IMG/VR virus record: IMGVR_UViG_3300028925_003641
Location: 1-27,180 of that record
Length of the DNA stretch: 27,180 bases
Reading direction: 5' to 3' (one strand)
From: a virus
Shown here: one piece after another, positions 7,010-14,960 of the stretch
Position numbering within the stretch: position 1 is the stretch's first letter
How the letters are laid out: each line of letters begins with the position of its first letter
Program-made: the position numbers and the translations under genes
The notes under the pieces: model-generated
What the model was told of the DNA's origin: nothing
The model's database searches: none
What the model saw: only the letters and a program-made list of their open reading frames with translations

Positions 7010-7048
7010 ACGATTGTAACATTACATTACAACCGAATAAACATTTTT

Positions 7049-8200
7049 TTAGAACAAAGTTTCTAGATCACTATTTTCTTCATCATCAGTTGATTCTTCT
7101 AATGGATTTATACCCGCATCAATTTTGCTATACAAATCCATGAATGAATCTTTTGTGTCTTCATCAAAGCGAGCAACACAAAGTTCAATTGATTTAGATT
7201 TATCACCAAAGATTGCATATGCTTTTGCAATATGGTCAAGTCGGCGAGTTGAAATAACTTCATCAATACCACCATCATAAAAAGTCTTTCTGATAACCTC
7301 AGCCCAAGTGACTAAGTTATCTGCGAAATTTTCATCAACTGAACCATATTTTTTCATAGAACCCATGATGATTTTTTTCTCAATCGCGGCACTAGCGTAT
7401 GGTTGTTCAATAGTGATTGCAAATCTTTCAAGAAATGCTTCGTTTAGAATGTTAGTTCCAATAAAGCGTCCATCTTCAGAACCTTTACCTTTAGTGTTGG
7501 CAGTTGCCATCACATTGAAACCATCTTTAGGAGTGACCCACTTGTTAACTTTTTTCAAGTAAACACCTTTACCTTCAAGAACCGGCTGGAGGCACATCAA
7601 TTTGTTAGAACCAAGATCACACTCGTCAAGAAGTAAAGTGCAACCGCGTTCCATTGCCTCAATTACTGGGCCGGGCACGAACTTAGTTTCGCCATTTACT
7701 AGACGAAAACCACCGAGCAAATCATCTTCATCAGTTTCGATTGTGATGTTCACACGAATAAGTTCTTTTTTCATATCAGAGTGAATTTGTTCAATCATCA
7801 ATGTTTTACCATTACCAGATAATCCGGTAACAAAAGAAGGATAAAACAGACCAGATTTAGTAATCTGCTTTAGTGTTTTGAAATGACCCCACGGCACGAA
7901 ACCTTCAAAGGGAACAGGAACTAAATTTTGTTTTTCCATATTAGTTGCAATCAATGATACTGATGTTTGTTCAAGAACATCAGCAGATTTTCCATCTACA
8001 ATAGTAGTTGGAGAACTTTCAGTCGGTAACTTAAATTTGTTATAACCAACTTTAAATTTTTTCTTAAACCAACCAGCCTTTGGAACACCAGCAGACTTAG
8101 ACGCCTGAACCACTTCTTGGTTAGAAATAATTGAACCAGCGCCAAACATTTGGTTTGCTCGATCAATAAACTTTTGTTTTTGTGGTGTAAATACCATCAT
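7049..8200 (-). CDS. cobS: CobS/MoxR-like AAA+ ATPase
   Basis: The 383-aa AAA+ ATPase resembles CobS, the ATPase of aerobic cobaltochelatase, and MoxR ATPases. Motifs: a short N-terminal helical domain (1-55), Walker A GLSGNGKT (126-133), the family stretch NITIETDEDDLLGGF (151-165), Walker B TLLLDECD (188-195), sensor-1 MATANTKG (231-238) and an arginine in LERFAI near 259. In bacteria CobS works with a VWA-domain CobT partner, and the next gene upstream here encodes such a protein, so they probably form one machine. Phage versions have long been annotated as cobalamin genes, but cobaltochelatase also needs CobN, which is not seen here; a chaperone-like or remodelling role is equally possible. 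It starts with tandem ATGs (8200, 8197) behind a consensus early promoter. Confidence 0.88.
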   Translation of the reverse strand: MMVFTPQKQKFIDRANQMFGAGSIISNQEVVQASKSAGVPKAGWFKKKFKVGYNKFKLPTESSPTTIVDGKSADVLEQTSVSLIATNMEKQNLVPVPFEGFVPWGHFKTLKQITKSGLFYPSFVTGLSGNGKTLMIEQIHSDMKKELIRVNITIETDEDDLLGGFRLVNGETKFVPGPVIEAMERGCTLLLDECDLGSNKLMCLQPVLEGKGVYLKKVNKWVTPKDGFNVMATANTKGKGSEDGRFIGTNILNEAFLERFAITIEQPYASAAIEKKIIMGSMKKYGSVDENFADNLVTWAEVIRKTFYDGGIDEVISTRRLDHIAKAYAIFGDKSKSIELCVARFDEDTKDSFMDLYSKIDAGINPLEESTDDEENSDLETLF

Positions 8201-8251
8201 AATATACTCTCTCTATCTCAAATTTAAAAACTTTTTTTATCTTATGTAGCC

Positions 8252-8280
8252 ATTATACTACACTTTTAATGTAATGTCAA
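8252..8280 (-). promoter_or_regulatory. Early promoter P5 for the cobS-like gene
   Basis: TTGACA (8280..8275), a 17-bp spacer and TATAAT (8257..8252), a perfect sigma70 match, followed by GGCTAC. The start would be near 8245, with a leader of about 45 bases to the ATG. The -35 lies just beyond the stop of the cobT-like gene. Confidence 0.9.
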
Positions 8281-8283
8281 GGG

Positions 8284-10545
8284 CTAAGCAATCATTTTTA
8301 TGAAATTATTTAGCATTGGTCGAACACTTATCTTGTCTTTTGACATTTTACCAAATGCTTTTTTCAGTTGTGATTTGCTTGCACCGAATTCAACTTCAAG
8401 TTCTAATTCAGCATCTAGATCATTCAAGCCGGGCAAAAGATATAAACTATCGAATCCTAGACCTTTAGGAATAATCAAGCAGTTATCTTTTCTCAAAGTT
8501 TTCATTGCTTTCTTAATATATTCACAAGCAGCTGCGGTATCATATGATATATCCTGAGTCATATCTAAAACTGTAGATTTACTAACTCTACCATTAGTAC
8601 CGCCAGCGACAAAGAAATTCACAACATTCATATCAGGCAGTCTTTTCTTTAGAAGTGATAACAACATTGTAGTTTGTAACTCTTGTCTTCCTGCACCTTT
8701 AAAATCACCACTCATTACTTTATTTCTAGTAACAGGATCAGTAATAATAGTTTGTTCAGCATTAGCACCTGAGTAATAACTGTAACCGTTCCCAAAGAAT
8801 TGTTTTGACTGAAAGTCCTCACCATCTTGATTAGTTTTGAGAACATATTTGTGTGTCAATGAATTAGAAGCACCATCAGTCAAGAAAATAGTATTAACCT
8901 TTTGAACGCCAGATTGTTTTTGGAACATAGGAATTATGTCCATTGCAGCAATAATTGTAGAATTTAATGGAGTACTACATAAACTGAATCTGCTGGGTGA
9001 AGCGTAAGGATAACCATGTGTATCCCAATCAGAATGGCTCCATCTAGCAGCCATCATGTAAAGATTGTGCATCATTTTATTCTGGTCGGGTAAAGATAAT
9101 TTACTTGAAAAGAACTGAAGAAGATTTAATTTTTCAACATCAATATCATCAGGTTTAAATTTTTGTATTTCTTCATATTTTCTGTCTTGAAGTTTTTCAA
9201 GAATATTTCCCCTGTCAGAAAAGGCAAAAACTTCAAATGGAATTTTTGTTCTATTACAAAACCAAATAATAGTATAAAGTTGATTCAGAGTACCAACTAA
9301 GTTTTTCGCCATAGAACCAGACCAATCAAGGAATAGAACCAAACCATGATTGGTGGCGCCAGGCAAAGTAGTAACTTTTGCAAATAAATCATCATTATAC
9401 TTGTAAGTGTGTAACTTACTCATATCAAGAGTGCCTGTTTTTGAAGAAGAAGAACGCGCATAAAGATCAGCTGACTTTTTCATTTCAAACTCTTTAACCA
9501 TATAGGATACAGTTTTCTTATTATCTTTTTTAACCTTTTCAAATTCAGCAAGTGTATAATCGTAATATAAATCACTACCAGACTCAATTCTTTGATTTGA
9601 ATAGTGTTCATCAAATCCTTTTAGTATGTCTTTAGTCGGAACAATTATATTTTTAAGTATCAATTTTGGAGTATACGCATAACTAAATGTAGTTGTATCA
9701 TCAGATAACATTTTATCAGCTATGCGTTTTGACGCAGTATCAGTAGTAGCAGTAATTATTATCTCTTTGTCAGAATTTTTACCACCCTGAGATTGATTTT
9801 TAGCAGTAACTTCTTCTTCAGAATCACCATCAGTTTCTTTTTCTTTGGGTTTATCTTCATTAGATTGAACCCCATTTTCTTTAGAAACCGCCTCAGATTT
9901 GTCAGAATCATTGTTTTTTTCATCTTCATCTTGTGACTCTGGGGTAGAGTCTTGCGTGTCCTCAGCCCCCTTCATATCGTCCTCAGAGGGTAGTTTAGAC
10001 TGACTCTCTGGGGTGTTTTCTATATATTCAACTAGTTCTTTTGCAAGTGTAATTACATCATCAGCAGTTACCGTTTGATTTGCTTTTTTAACCCAAACAT
10101 TTTCATTGTCAGAAAAAAGAACATTTGAATGATGTTTGTAGTGTAGATTGATTCTGTCGATAAGATTGAGTTCATCGACATTAAGTTCATTAGTTCCAAA
10201 GAAATTCATGGCGATCAGTTCTTTATAACCTTTTTTGAAAATACGAACTGAGCCGGGATATTTCTTTTGGACAGATTTTTCAATACGAACATCTTCAAGA
10301 ACATTCACCACCGAAAAATCTAGGTTTTGTTTTTCTGAGTCTTTTATCAAAGATAATGGTGTGTCCAGAGCATGACCTACTTCGTGTATAGTCATTAACT
10401 CTTGAATTGGTTTAGACATTTCCTTCCAGATTGGAAGCGAAAGTATTCTATTTTTAACATCAAAACATGCTGTTTTTTGGTTCATATGTTGAACCAAAAT
10501 GTCTTCTTCAGCAAGTAGTTTTGCAATGGTGGATAAGTCTCTCAT
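8284..10545 (-). CDS. cobT: CobT-like protein with HExxH metallopeptidase site and VWA domain
   Basis: The 753-aa protein has three parts. The N-terminal ~150 residues contain H54-E-V-G-H58 and a downstream NVLEDVRIEK segment (81-90) whose E84 is well placed as the third zinc ligand, so this looks like an intact metallopeptidase-type site. Residues about 185-275 are a low-complexity acidic Ser/Glu/Asp/Lys linker. The C-terminal half is a von Willebrand A domain with a MIDAS motif D407-W-S-G-S411 and a later LTDGAS segment. CobT subunits of cobaltochelatase and related VWA proteins share the linker-plus-VWA layout and pair with CobS/MoxR ATPases, as the adjacent gene suggests. Whether the HExxH site cleaves protein is unknown. 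It has its own early promoter (10576-10604). Confidence 0.85.
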   Translation of the reverse strand: MRDLSTIAKLLAEEDILVQHMNQKTACFDVKNRILSLPIWKEMSKPIQELMTIHEVGHALDTPLSLIKDSEKQNLDFSVVNVLEDVRIEKSVQKKYPGSVRIFKKGYKELIAMNFFGTNELNVDELNLIDRINLHYKHHSNVLFSDNENVWVKKANQTVTADDVITLAKELVEYIENTPESQSKLPSEDDMKGAEDTQDSTPESQDEDEKNNDSDKSEAVSKENGVQSNEDKPKEKETDGDSEEEVTAKNQSQGGKNSDKEIIITATTDTASKRIADKMLSDDTTTFSYAYTPKLILKNIIVPTKDILKGFDEHYSNQRIESGSDLYYDYTLAEFEKVKKDNKKTVSYMVKEFEMKKSADLYARSSSSKTGTLDMSKLHTYKYNDDLFAKVTTLPGATNHGLVLFLDWSGSMAKNLVGTLNQLYTIIWFCNRTKIPFEVFAFSDRGNILEKLQDRKYEEIQKFKPDDIDVEKLNLLQFFSSKLSLPDQNKMMHNLYMMAARWSHSDWDTHGYPYASPSRFSLCSTPLNSTIIAAMDIIPMFQKQSGVQKVNTIFLTDGASNSLTHKYVLKTNQDGEDFQSKQFFGNGYSYYSGANAEQTIITDPVTRNKVMSGDFKGAGRQELQTTMLLSLLKKRLPDMNVVNFFVAGGTNGRVSKSTVLDMTQDISYDTAAACEYIKKAMKTLRKDNCLIIPKGLGFDSLYLLPGLNDLDAELELEVEFGASKSQLKKAFGKMSKDKISVRPMLNNFIKMIA

Positions 10546-10575
10546 AACTCTTCTCTTTTTTTATTCTATGTTACC

Positions 10576-10604
10576 ATTATACATGATATACAAAGCAAAG
10601 TCAA
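10576..10604 (-). promoter_or_regulatory. Early promoter P6 for the cobT-like gene
   Basis: TTGACT (10604..10599), a 17-bp spacer and TATAAT (10581..10576), one mismatch in total, followed by GGTAAC. The start would be near 10569, giving a leader of about 24 bases to the ATG at 10545. Confidence 0.85.
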
Positions 10605-10616
10605 GGGCTTTTGAGC

Positions 10617-10632
10617 TTTATTTTAAAATAAA
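10617..10632. repeat. 16-bp AT-only palindrome upstream of P6
   Basis: TTTATTTT followed by its reverse complement AAAATAAA, lying 12 bp upstream of the P6 -35, where an UP-element or operator could sit. It is also just downstream of a 5-bp hairpin (10636-10649) overlapping the stop of the 52-aa gene, so it might instead belong to a weak terminator. Composition makes chance possible. Confidence 0.35.
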
Positions 10633-10645
10633 TTTGTGATTACTA

Positions 10646-10804
10646 TCACGATTTCACATGAAATCCATAAGTGGTGAAGTTATTTTTATCTTTCTCGCGA
10701 GATTCTTCATAATGAACTAATGCAATAAGAGAGTCATGGTCAAGCATGGTTCGCATTAATTTCATCTTTTCCAGTAACTCATAAAATCTTTTACTTTGTT
10801 TCAC
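10646..10804 (-). CDS. Small hypothetical protein, 52 aa, GTG start
   Basis: A 52-codon frame from GTG 10804 to TGA 10646 lies directly after gp46. Its start is three bases past the gp46 stop and carries an AAGGA Shine-Dalgarno sequence seven bases upstream, inside the last codons of gp46, the arrangement of a coupled gene. The product begins VKQSKRFYELLEKMKLMRTM and looks amphipathic-helical for the first ~30 residues, then charged. I do not recognise a family. It fills otherwise empty space in a tightly packed operon, which argues that it is real. T4 also has short ORFs after gene 46, but I cannot claim homology. Confidence 0.7.
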   Translation of the reverse strand: MKQSKRFYELLEKMKLMRTMLDHDSLIALVHYEESREKDKNNFTTYGFHVKS

Positions 10805-10807
10805 AAT

Positions 10808-12517
10808 CTAATCCTTTATATGACTGAAGTTATTTTCCTTAGCGAAACGAATAGTGCTTCGGAATTTATCAGCAAGTGCATCTTGTTTGTGTGATATAAC
10901 AAAGACATTCTCGTTGTTCAGAGTTCCCAATATTTTTAGAAACTCATCTGTTCCTGTACCATCAAGTGAGCTATCAAATATTTCATCTAGGACAAGTAAA
11001 TTTGTATTCGTTGAATTTTTCATCTTTGCAATGGCTCTCCATGTAAAGAGTAGTGCAAGGTCAATTCTCATTTTCTCACCTTCACTAAATGATGCATAAG
11101 AAAACTCATCCCGATGGCGGGACTTAATTGTTTCTTCAAAATTTTCATCTAGTGTAAAGTTAACATAGAACTCCATTGAGGTGAGATACTTGTTAATTAA
11201 GTTATTCATAACTGGCAGATATTGTTTGATAATCTTAGTCTTGATACCAGAATCCATTAACATATTTCTTGAAGCTTCGTAGTATGTTTTATTTTCTCGT
11301 AACTTTGTTCTGTGTATACCAATCTCATCTACATTCTTTTTCAGTTCTTCAAGTTTAGTAATATCAGACCGACCTACACCGTCCTGTGTAAACTGTTCAA
11401 TCTCTGTCTGTAGTTTTGTGTTGAACTTTTCTAGTTCTACAATAGATTGTTGAATTGTTGCAAGTTTGATAGAGTTGTTTCTAATGTCACTAGTGATCGC
11501 TTTGATTTCATTTGTTCTATCAGTTGCTCTTGTCAGTTCTTTTCTGAGTTTACTCATTCCAATTTGTAGTTCTTCAATGTCAGACTTTTTAGAAACAACA
11601 ATGTCTTTCTTAAATACCTCATCAATGTGTTGTTGACAAGTAGGACAATCTTCATTTGTTTCAAAGAAGTCAATCATCTCTGAGTGTGATTTGTGTTTCT
11701 CATTCAGTGTAGCTCTAATCTCTTTTAGCTTGGATAGCTTAGTTTCAGCGATAGCTTTATCAGAAATTGTTTTTAATAATCTCTCGTCCAAGGCAGTCAA
11801 GTCAGTTCTTTCTTTTTTTCGTTTTTTAATTTCTTCTTTGTTGCTATCAATCAGAGATTGTTTCTGTTTAATGATTTTATCTTTATTATCTTTTAGATCA
11901 GATATAAGATTTTCCTGTAAACTAACCTTCTCTGTTTCTAAGTTGAACTTATATTCAATATCACGAATATCATCAAACACTGTTTTAAGTTTTTGTTTGA
12001 GAATCATATTCATAGTAGAGAAGATTTGTATGTCAAGGATTTCCTCAACAACCTCTCTACGATGTCTAGCCTTTAATTGCATAAAGGGTATGAATGTTGA
12101 ACTACCAAGAATAACAACCTGTGTGAAAGAACCATAGTTTAGTTTTAGAATTTGTTGTTCTAAAATCTTCTGGTAATCACGAGCATTTGCTTCTTGATTC
12201 ATCATTATGTTATTTTGATAAATCTCAAACTTATTTGGTTTAATACCACGAATAACTTTATATTGCACCGAACCAATAGAAAACTCAACCTCTACGATTG
12301 ATGTGCCAGTATTGATAGAGTTAACCAATTGATTCTTACTAATAGAACGAAATGGTTTACCAAATAATCCAAAACAAAGTGCGTCTAATACTGTAGATTT
12401 CCCAGCACCATTCTCACCTATGATGAGTGTTGTAGGATTTCTATCTAACTGTATCTCTGTAAATTGGTTTCCTGTGCTTAAAAAATTCTTCCATCTCACA
12501 TACTTAAAATTAATCAT
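10808..12517 (-). CDS. 46: Recombination endonuclease subunit gp46 (SbcC/Rad50-like)
   Basis: The 569-aa protein (T4 gp46 is 560) is the SMC-like ATPase of the gp46/gp47 complex, which resects DNA ends for recombination-dependent replication and degrades host DNA. It shows Walker A GENGAGKST (34-42), long coiled coils on either side of a zinc-hook C291-P-T-C294, the ABC signature in FSEGEKMRIDLALL, and Walker B LLVLDEIFD near the C-terminus. The start overlaps the gp47 stop by four bases, so the subunits are translationally coupled. There is no separate promoter; it is probably read from the gp55 promoter P7. Confidence 0.97.
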   Translation of the reverse strand: MINFKYVRWKNFLSTGNQFTEIQLDRNPTTLIIGENGAGKSTVLDALCFGLFGKPFRSISKNQLVNSINTGTSIVEVEFSIGSVQYKVIRGIKPNKFEIYQNNIMMNQEANARDYQKILEQQILKLNYGSFTQVVILGSSTFIPFMQLKARHRREVVEEILDIQIFSTMNMILKQKLKTVFDDIRDIEYKFNLETEKVSLQENLISDLKDNKDKIIKQKQSLIDSNKEEIKKRKKERTDLTALDERLLKTISDKAIAETKLSKLKEIRATLNEKHKSHSEMIDFFETNEDCPTCQQHIDEVFKKDIVVSKKSDIEELQIGMSKLRKELTRATDRTNEIKAITSDIRNNSIKLATIQQSIVELEKFNTKLQTEIEQFTQDGVGRSDITKLEELKKNVDEIGIHRTKLRENKTYYEASRNMLMDSGIKTKIIKQYLPVMNNLINKYLTSMEFYVNFTLDENFEETIKSRHRDEFSYASFSEGEKMRIDLALLFTWRAIAKMKNSTNTNLLVLDEIFDSSLDGTGTDEFLKILGTLNNENVFVISHKQDALADKFRSTIRFAKENNFSHIKD

Positions 12518-13575
12518 ATTGCTAGGTCTTGGGCTTCCATGTAGAGTTGTCTTTGTAGATTTTTGAGTCTTCCCTTATCTAAAGAGGTTTCTAACTCATC
12601 AATATACAGATTCAAAATTGTCATTGTATCTTGTGTGTTTGCAACAATATCATCGGATACTGTATTTGCATCTAAGTCTGAAAAGTCTTCTATGACTTTG
12701 ACTTCATGGCAATCTGCTTGTAATAATCTATCAACAAATTGGTCAAACTGATATAAATCTTTTTTATTTACAACAATGACTTTAACATAATTATGTTTGT
12801 ATTGAGAAATGTCGTGTTTTTTATAATCAGTATCGGTGTCGTCATAATATATTTTCTTGTGTATTGTCAGTGGATTTATAATACGATCTAGTTCTCGTGT
12901 CTGTGTATCAAATATATGAAATCCTTTTTTATCATCACAATCATTCCAATAAATTTCATATGGATTGCCGAGATAGAAAATATGACCATCATCAGATTTG
13001 ATGTGGAAATGACCACTAAAAACAGTATCAAACTTTCTAAACAAATTCTTATCATATCCATTTTGATTTTTTACTCCTTTAAGCATTTCAAAACCTTGAA
13101 CTTCAAGATGTCCCATTAAGATGTCTGCTTTTGATTTTTCCATAGCAGACATGGTTTCAGCTTGATTGGAAGCATTAATCCAAGGCACTAACATAATTGG
13201 TGTATCATCAAGTACAATCTCTTTTGCTTCTGGATAGATATGCACATTACCGTATCTTGTACCAATCAGTTCTGTTATTGAATTTACTTCGTTAGTATTT
13301 TTAAAATAAGTATCGTGATTACCAACAAGAATATGAAGCTCGATACCCAAATCTGAGAATGGTTTGATAAACCTTTCTCTGAAATTCTTTGCGGTTCTAT
13401 ACGAAACAAACTTACGCCTGTCCATAATGTCGCCTAAGTGAAGGCAGTGTGTAATATTATTATCTTTTAGATATGGAAAGAATTGTTCTTCATAAAACTT
13501 AAAAAAATATTCACTAAAATTTTGGTTGTCATTTCTAGCTCCAAAGTGTGTGTCGTTGATTATTGCAACCTTCAC
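12514..13575 (-). CDS. 47: Recombination endonuclease subunit gp47 (SbcD/Mre11-like)
   Basis: The 353-aa protein (T4 gp47 is 339) is the metallophosphoesterase nuclease subunit that works with gp46. The two-metal site is complete: D8 and H10 in NDTHFG, D49 in HLGDIMDRR, N86-H87-D88 in GNHDTY, H155 in MGHLE, and H189/H191 in SGHFH. The start overlaps the end of gp55 by four bases and the end overlaps gp46, giving a coupled 55-47-46 operon. Placing the nuclease directly behind the late sigma factor matches the order known in marine T4-like phages. Confidence 0.97.
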   Translation of the reverse strand: MKVAIINDTHFGARNDNQNFSEYFFKFYEEQFFPYLKDNNITHCLHLGDIMDRRKFVSYRTAKNFRERFIKPFSDLGIELHILVGNHDTYFKNTNEVNSITELIGTRYGNVHIYPEAKEIVLDDTPIMLVPWINASNQAETMSAMEKSKADILMGHLEVQGFEMLKGVKNQNGYDKNLFRKFDTVFSGHFHIKSDDGHIFYLGNPYEIYWNDCDDKKGFHIFDTQTRELDRIINPLTIHKKIYYDDTDTDYKKHDISQYKHNYVKVIVVNKKDLYQFDQFVDRLLQADCHEVKVIEDFSDLDANTVSDDIVANTQDTMTILNLYIDELETSLDKGRLKNLQRQLYMEAQDLAI

Positions 13576-14117
13576 TCATCGTCCTCCATAAAATTTTCTA
13601 ATCCTTTAGGTTTTGTTACTGATTCTTTCTTCTTCGGTTTATAAACAGCTTCGTCTGGCACCATTATGTGTGGATCAAATCCCCCAACAACATATACTGT
13701 ATCATCACCCTCGTTATTAACATGTTGCACAAATTCTTGTGATTGAATTAACATATGTTTTACATGAGTTTGTTTTTTTTCTTTTTGAATCCTACGGAGA
13801 AATGCATAGTAAATGATTTGCGTAAAGTAAGAAAATGGATTCTTAGATTTTTCTGGATCAAAATTATGAAGATATTGCAGACAGTTTTCAATACCATCTG
13901 AAATCATTTCTTGTCTATAAGTATAATTAATAAAGTTAGGTCTGTAAGATAGACCATTAGCAATCTTTAAAAAACACTCACCTATGTATTCTGTAACTCT
14001 GGGTTTGGGTTCACCCATTTCTTCGGCTTCACGACAGTCTTCTTTCCAATCAATCATCGCTTGATGAAAAACCTTATTATCAACATAGTGAGCACCCTTT
14101 ACTTTTTTGGCCGCCAT
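13572..14117 (-). CDS. 55: Late-transcription sigma factor gp55
   Basis: This is the T4-type late sigma factor (181 aa; T4 gp55 is 185). It binds host core RNA polymerase and recognises TATAAATA late promoters, activated by the gp45 clamp through a co-activator, gp33 in T4, which is not in this window. The sigma-region-2 portion is visible as RQEMISDGIENCLQYLHNFD followed by NPFSYFTQIIYYAFLRRI, and the C-terminal tail LENFMEDDE is acidic, like the clamp-binding tail of gp55. The ATG has an AAGGA Shine-Dalgarno sequence and promoter P7 lies directly upstream. Four or five matching late boxes in this window are its likely targets. Confidence 0.95.
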   Translation of the reverse strand: MAAKKVKGAHYVDNKVFHQAMIDWKEDCREAEEMGEPKPRVTEYIGECFLKIANGLSYRPNFINYTYRQEMISDGIENCLQYLHNFDPEKSKNPFSYFTQIIYYAFLRRIQKEKKQTHVKHMLIQSQEFVQHVNNEGDDTVYVVGGFDPHIMVPDEAVYKPKKKESVTKPKGLENFMEDDE

Positions 14118-14147
14118 AGTAAATTCCTTTTCATATTCTTAGTAACC

Positions 14148-14176
14148 ATTCTACATTAAAATTGGTCTAATGTCAA
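14148..14176 (-). promoter_or_regulatory. Early promoter P7 for the 55-47-46 operon
   Basis: TTGACA (14176..14171), a 17-bp spacer and TAGAAT (14153..14148), followed by GGTTAC. The start would fall near 14141, with a leader of about 24 bases. An 8-bp inverted repeat (14175-14201) touches the -35 from upstream. Confidence 0.85.
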
Positions 14177-14201
14177 GTAAATTATTGTTTTTTATTTACT
14201 T
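14175..14201. repeat. Inverted repeat between sdhB and the gp55 promoter
   Basis: Perfect 8-base arms (AAGTAAAT at 14175-14182 and ATTTACTT at 14194-14201) with an 11-base centre. It lies 30-60 bases after the sdhB stop and its inner arm overlaps the first two bases of the P7 -35. It could be an operator or an AT-rich weak terminator of the sdhB message; no T tract follows on the minus strand. Confidence 0.4.
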
Positions 14202-14230
14202 ATTTTAGACATAAAACTTTAATGATATAT

Positions 14231-14935
14231 CTAAGTAGCACTTCTCAACAACATGTTGCGAATGTGTCCAATTGCTCGAGTTGGATTTAATCCTTTAGGG
14301 CAAACTGCAACACAGTTTTGAATTCCATGACAACGAAATACACTAAATGGATCTTGTAAGTTGGATAATCTATTTTCAGTATCATTATCTCTTGTATCTG
14401 CCAAGAAGCGATAAGCCTGTAGTAGACCAGCAGGCCCAATAAACTTGTCTGGATTCCACCAGAATGAGGGGCAACTTGTTGAACAACAAGCGCAAAGTAT
14501 GCACTCGTAAAGTCCGTCTAGTTTTGCTCGATCTTCAGGTGACTGCAATCTTTCTATGTCTGGTGCAGGATTGTCATTGACGAGATAAGGTTGTATTTTT
14601 TCATACTGCGCGTAGAACTGACTCATATCTATAACAAGGTCACGAATTACAGGAAGGCCGGGCAATGGACGAATAACTAATTTATTGTTTTTTACACACT
14701 CGGACAGAGGAGTTATACAACCAAGTCCATTCTTTCCATTTATATTCATACCATCGGAACCGCATACTCCTTCACGACAGGATCTACGATAGGAGATAGA
14801 AGAATCTTTAGCCTTTAACATACCCAATACATCAAGAACCATAAGGTCTTTTCCTTGAGTATCAAAGTCATAATCCTGCATATAAGGCGATTCGTCTGTT
14901 TCAGGATTATATCGGTAAATACTTACTTTCAACAT
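14231..14935 (-). CDS. sdhB: Succinate dehydrogenase iron-sulfur subunit SdhB
   Basis: The 234-aa protein is a full-length SdhB (E. coli SdhB is 238), the electron-transfer subunit of respiratory complex II, which carries electrons from SdhA-bound FAD to quinone. All ligands appear intact: [2Fe-2S] C53, C58, D61 and C73 (aspartate at the third position as in E. coli); [4Fe-4S] C145, C148, C151 and C212; [3Fe-4S] C155, C202 and C208. Residues matching the E. coli quinone site (P156, W160) and H203 are kept. PLPGLPVIRDLVIDMSQFY and the NPTRAIGHIR ending resemble beta/gammaproteobacterial rather than alphaproteobacterial SdhB, which has CGSC in the first cluster and PLPHMPV. No sdhA, sdhC or sdhD is nearby, so it would have to enter the host complex. 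It lies between the small acidic unknown and gp55; the 82 bases upstream hold only a poor late-box match, so it is probably read through from upstream. The ATG has AAGGAT about ten bases away. Confidence 0.96.
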   Translation of the reverse strand: MLKVSIYRYNPETDESPYMQDYDFDTQGKDLMVLDVLGMLKAKDSSISYRRSCREGVCGSDGMNINGKNGLGCITPLSECVKNNKLVIRPLPGLPVIRDLVIDMSQFYAQYEKIQPYLVNDNPAPDIERLQSPEDRAKLDGLYECILCACCSTSCPSFWWNPDKFIGPAGLLQAYRFLADTRDNDTENRLSNLQDPFSVFRCHGIQNCVAVCPKGLNPTRAIGHIRNMLLRSAT

Positions 14936-14960
14936 AATACGATAAATCCTTATTTACCTA

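Noticed and set aside
14951-14958. Late-box-like GGTAAATA upstream of sdhB
   Set aside because: Two mismatches to TATAAATA, including the first two positions; not strong enough to call a late promoter for sdhB.
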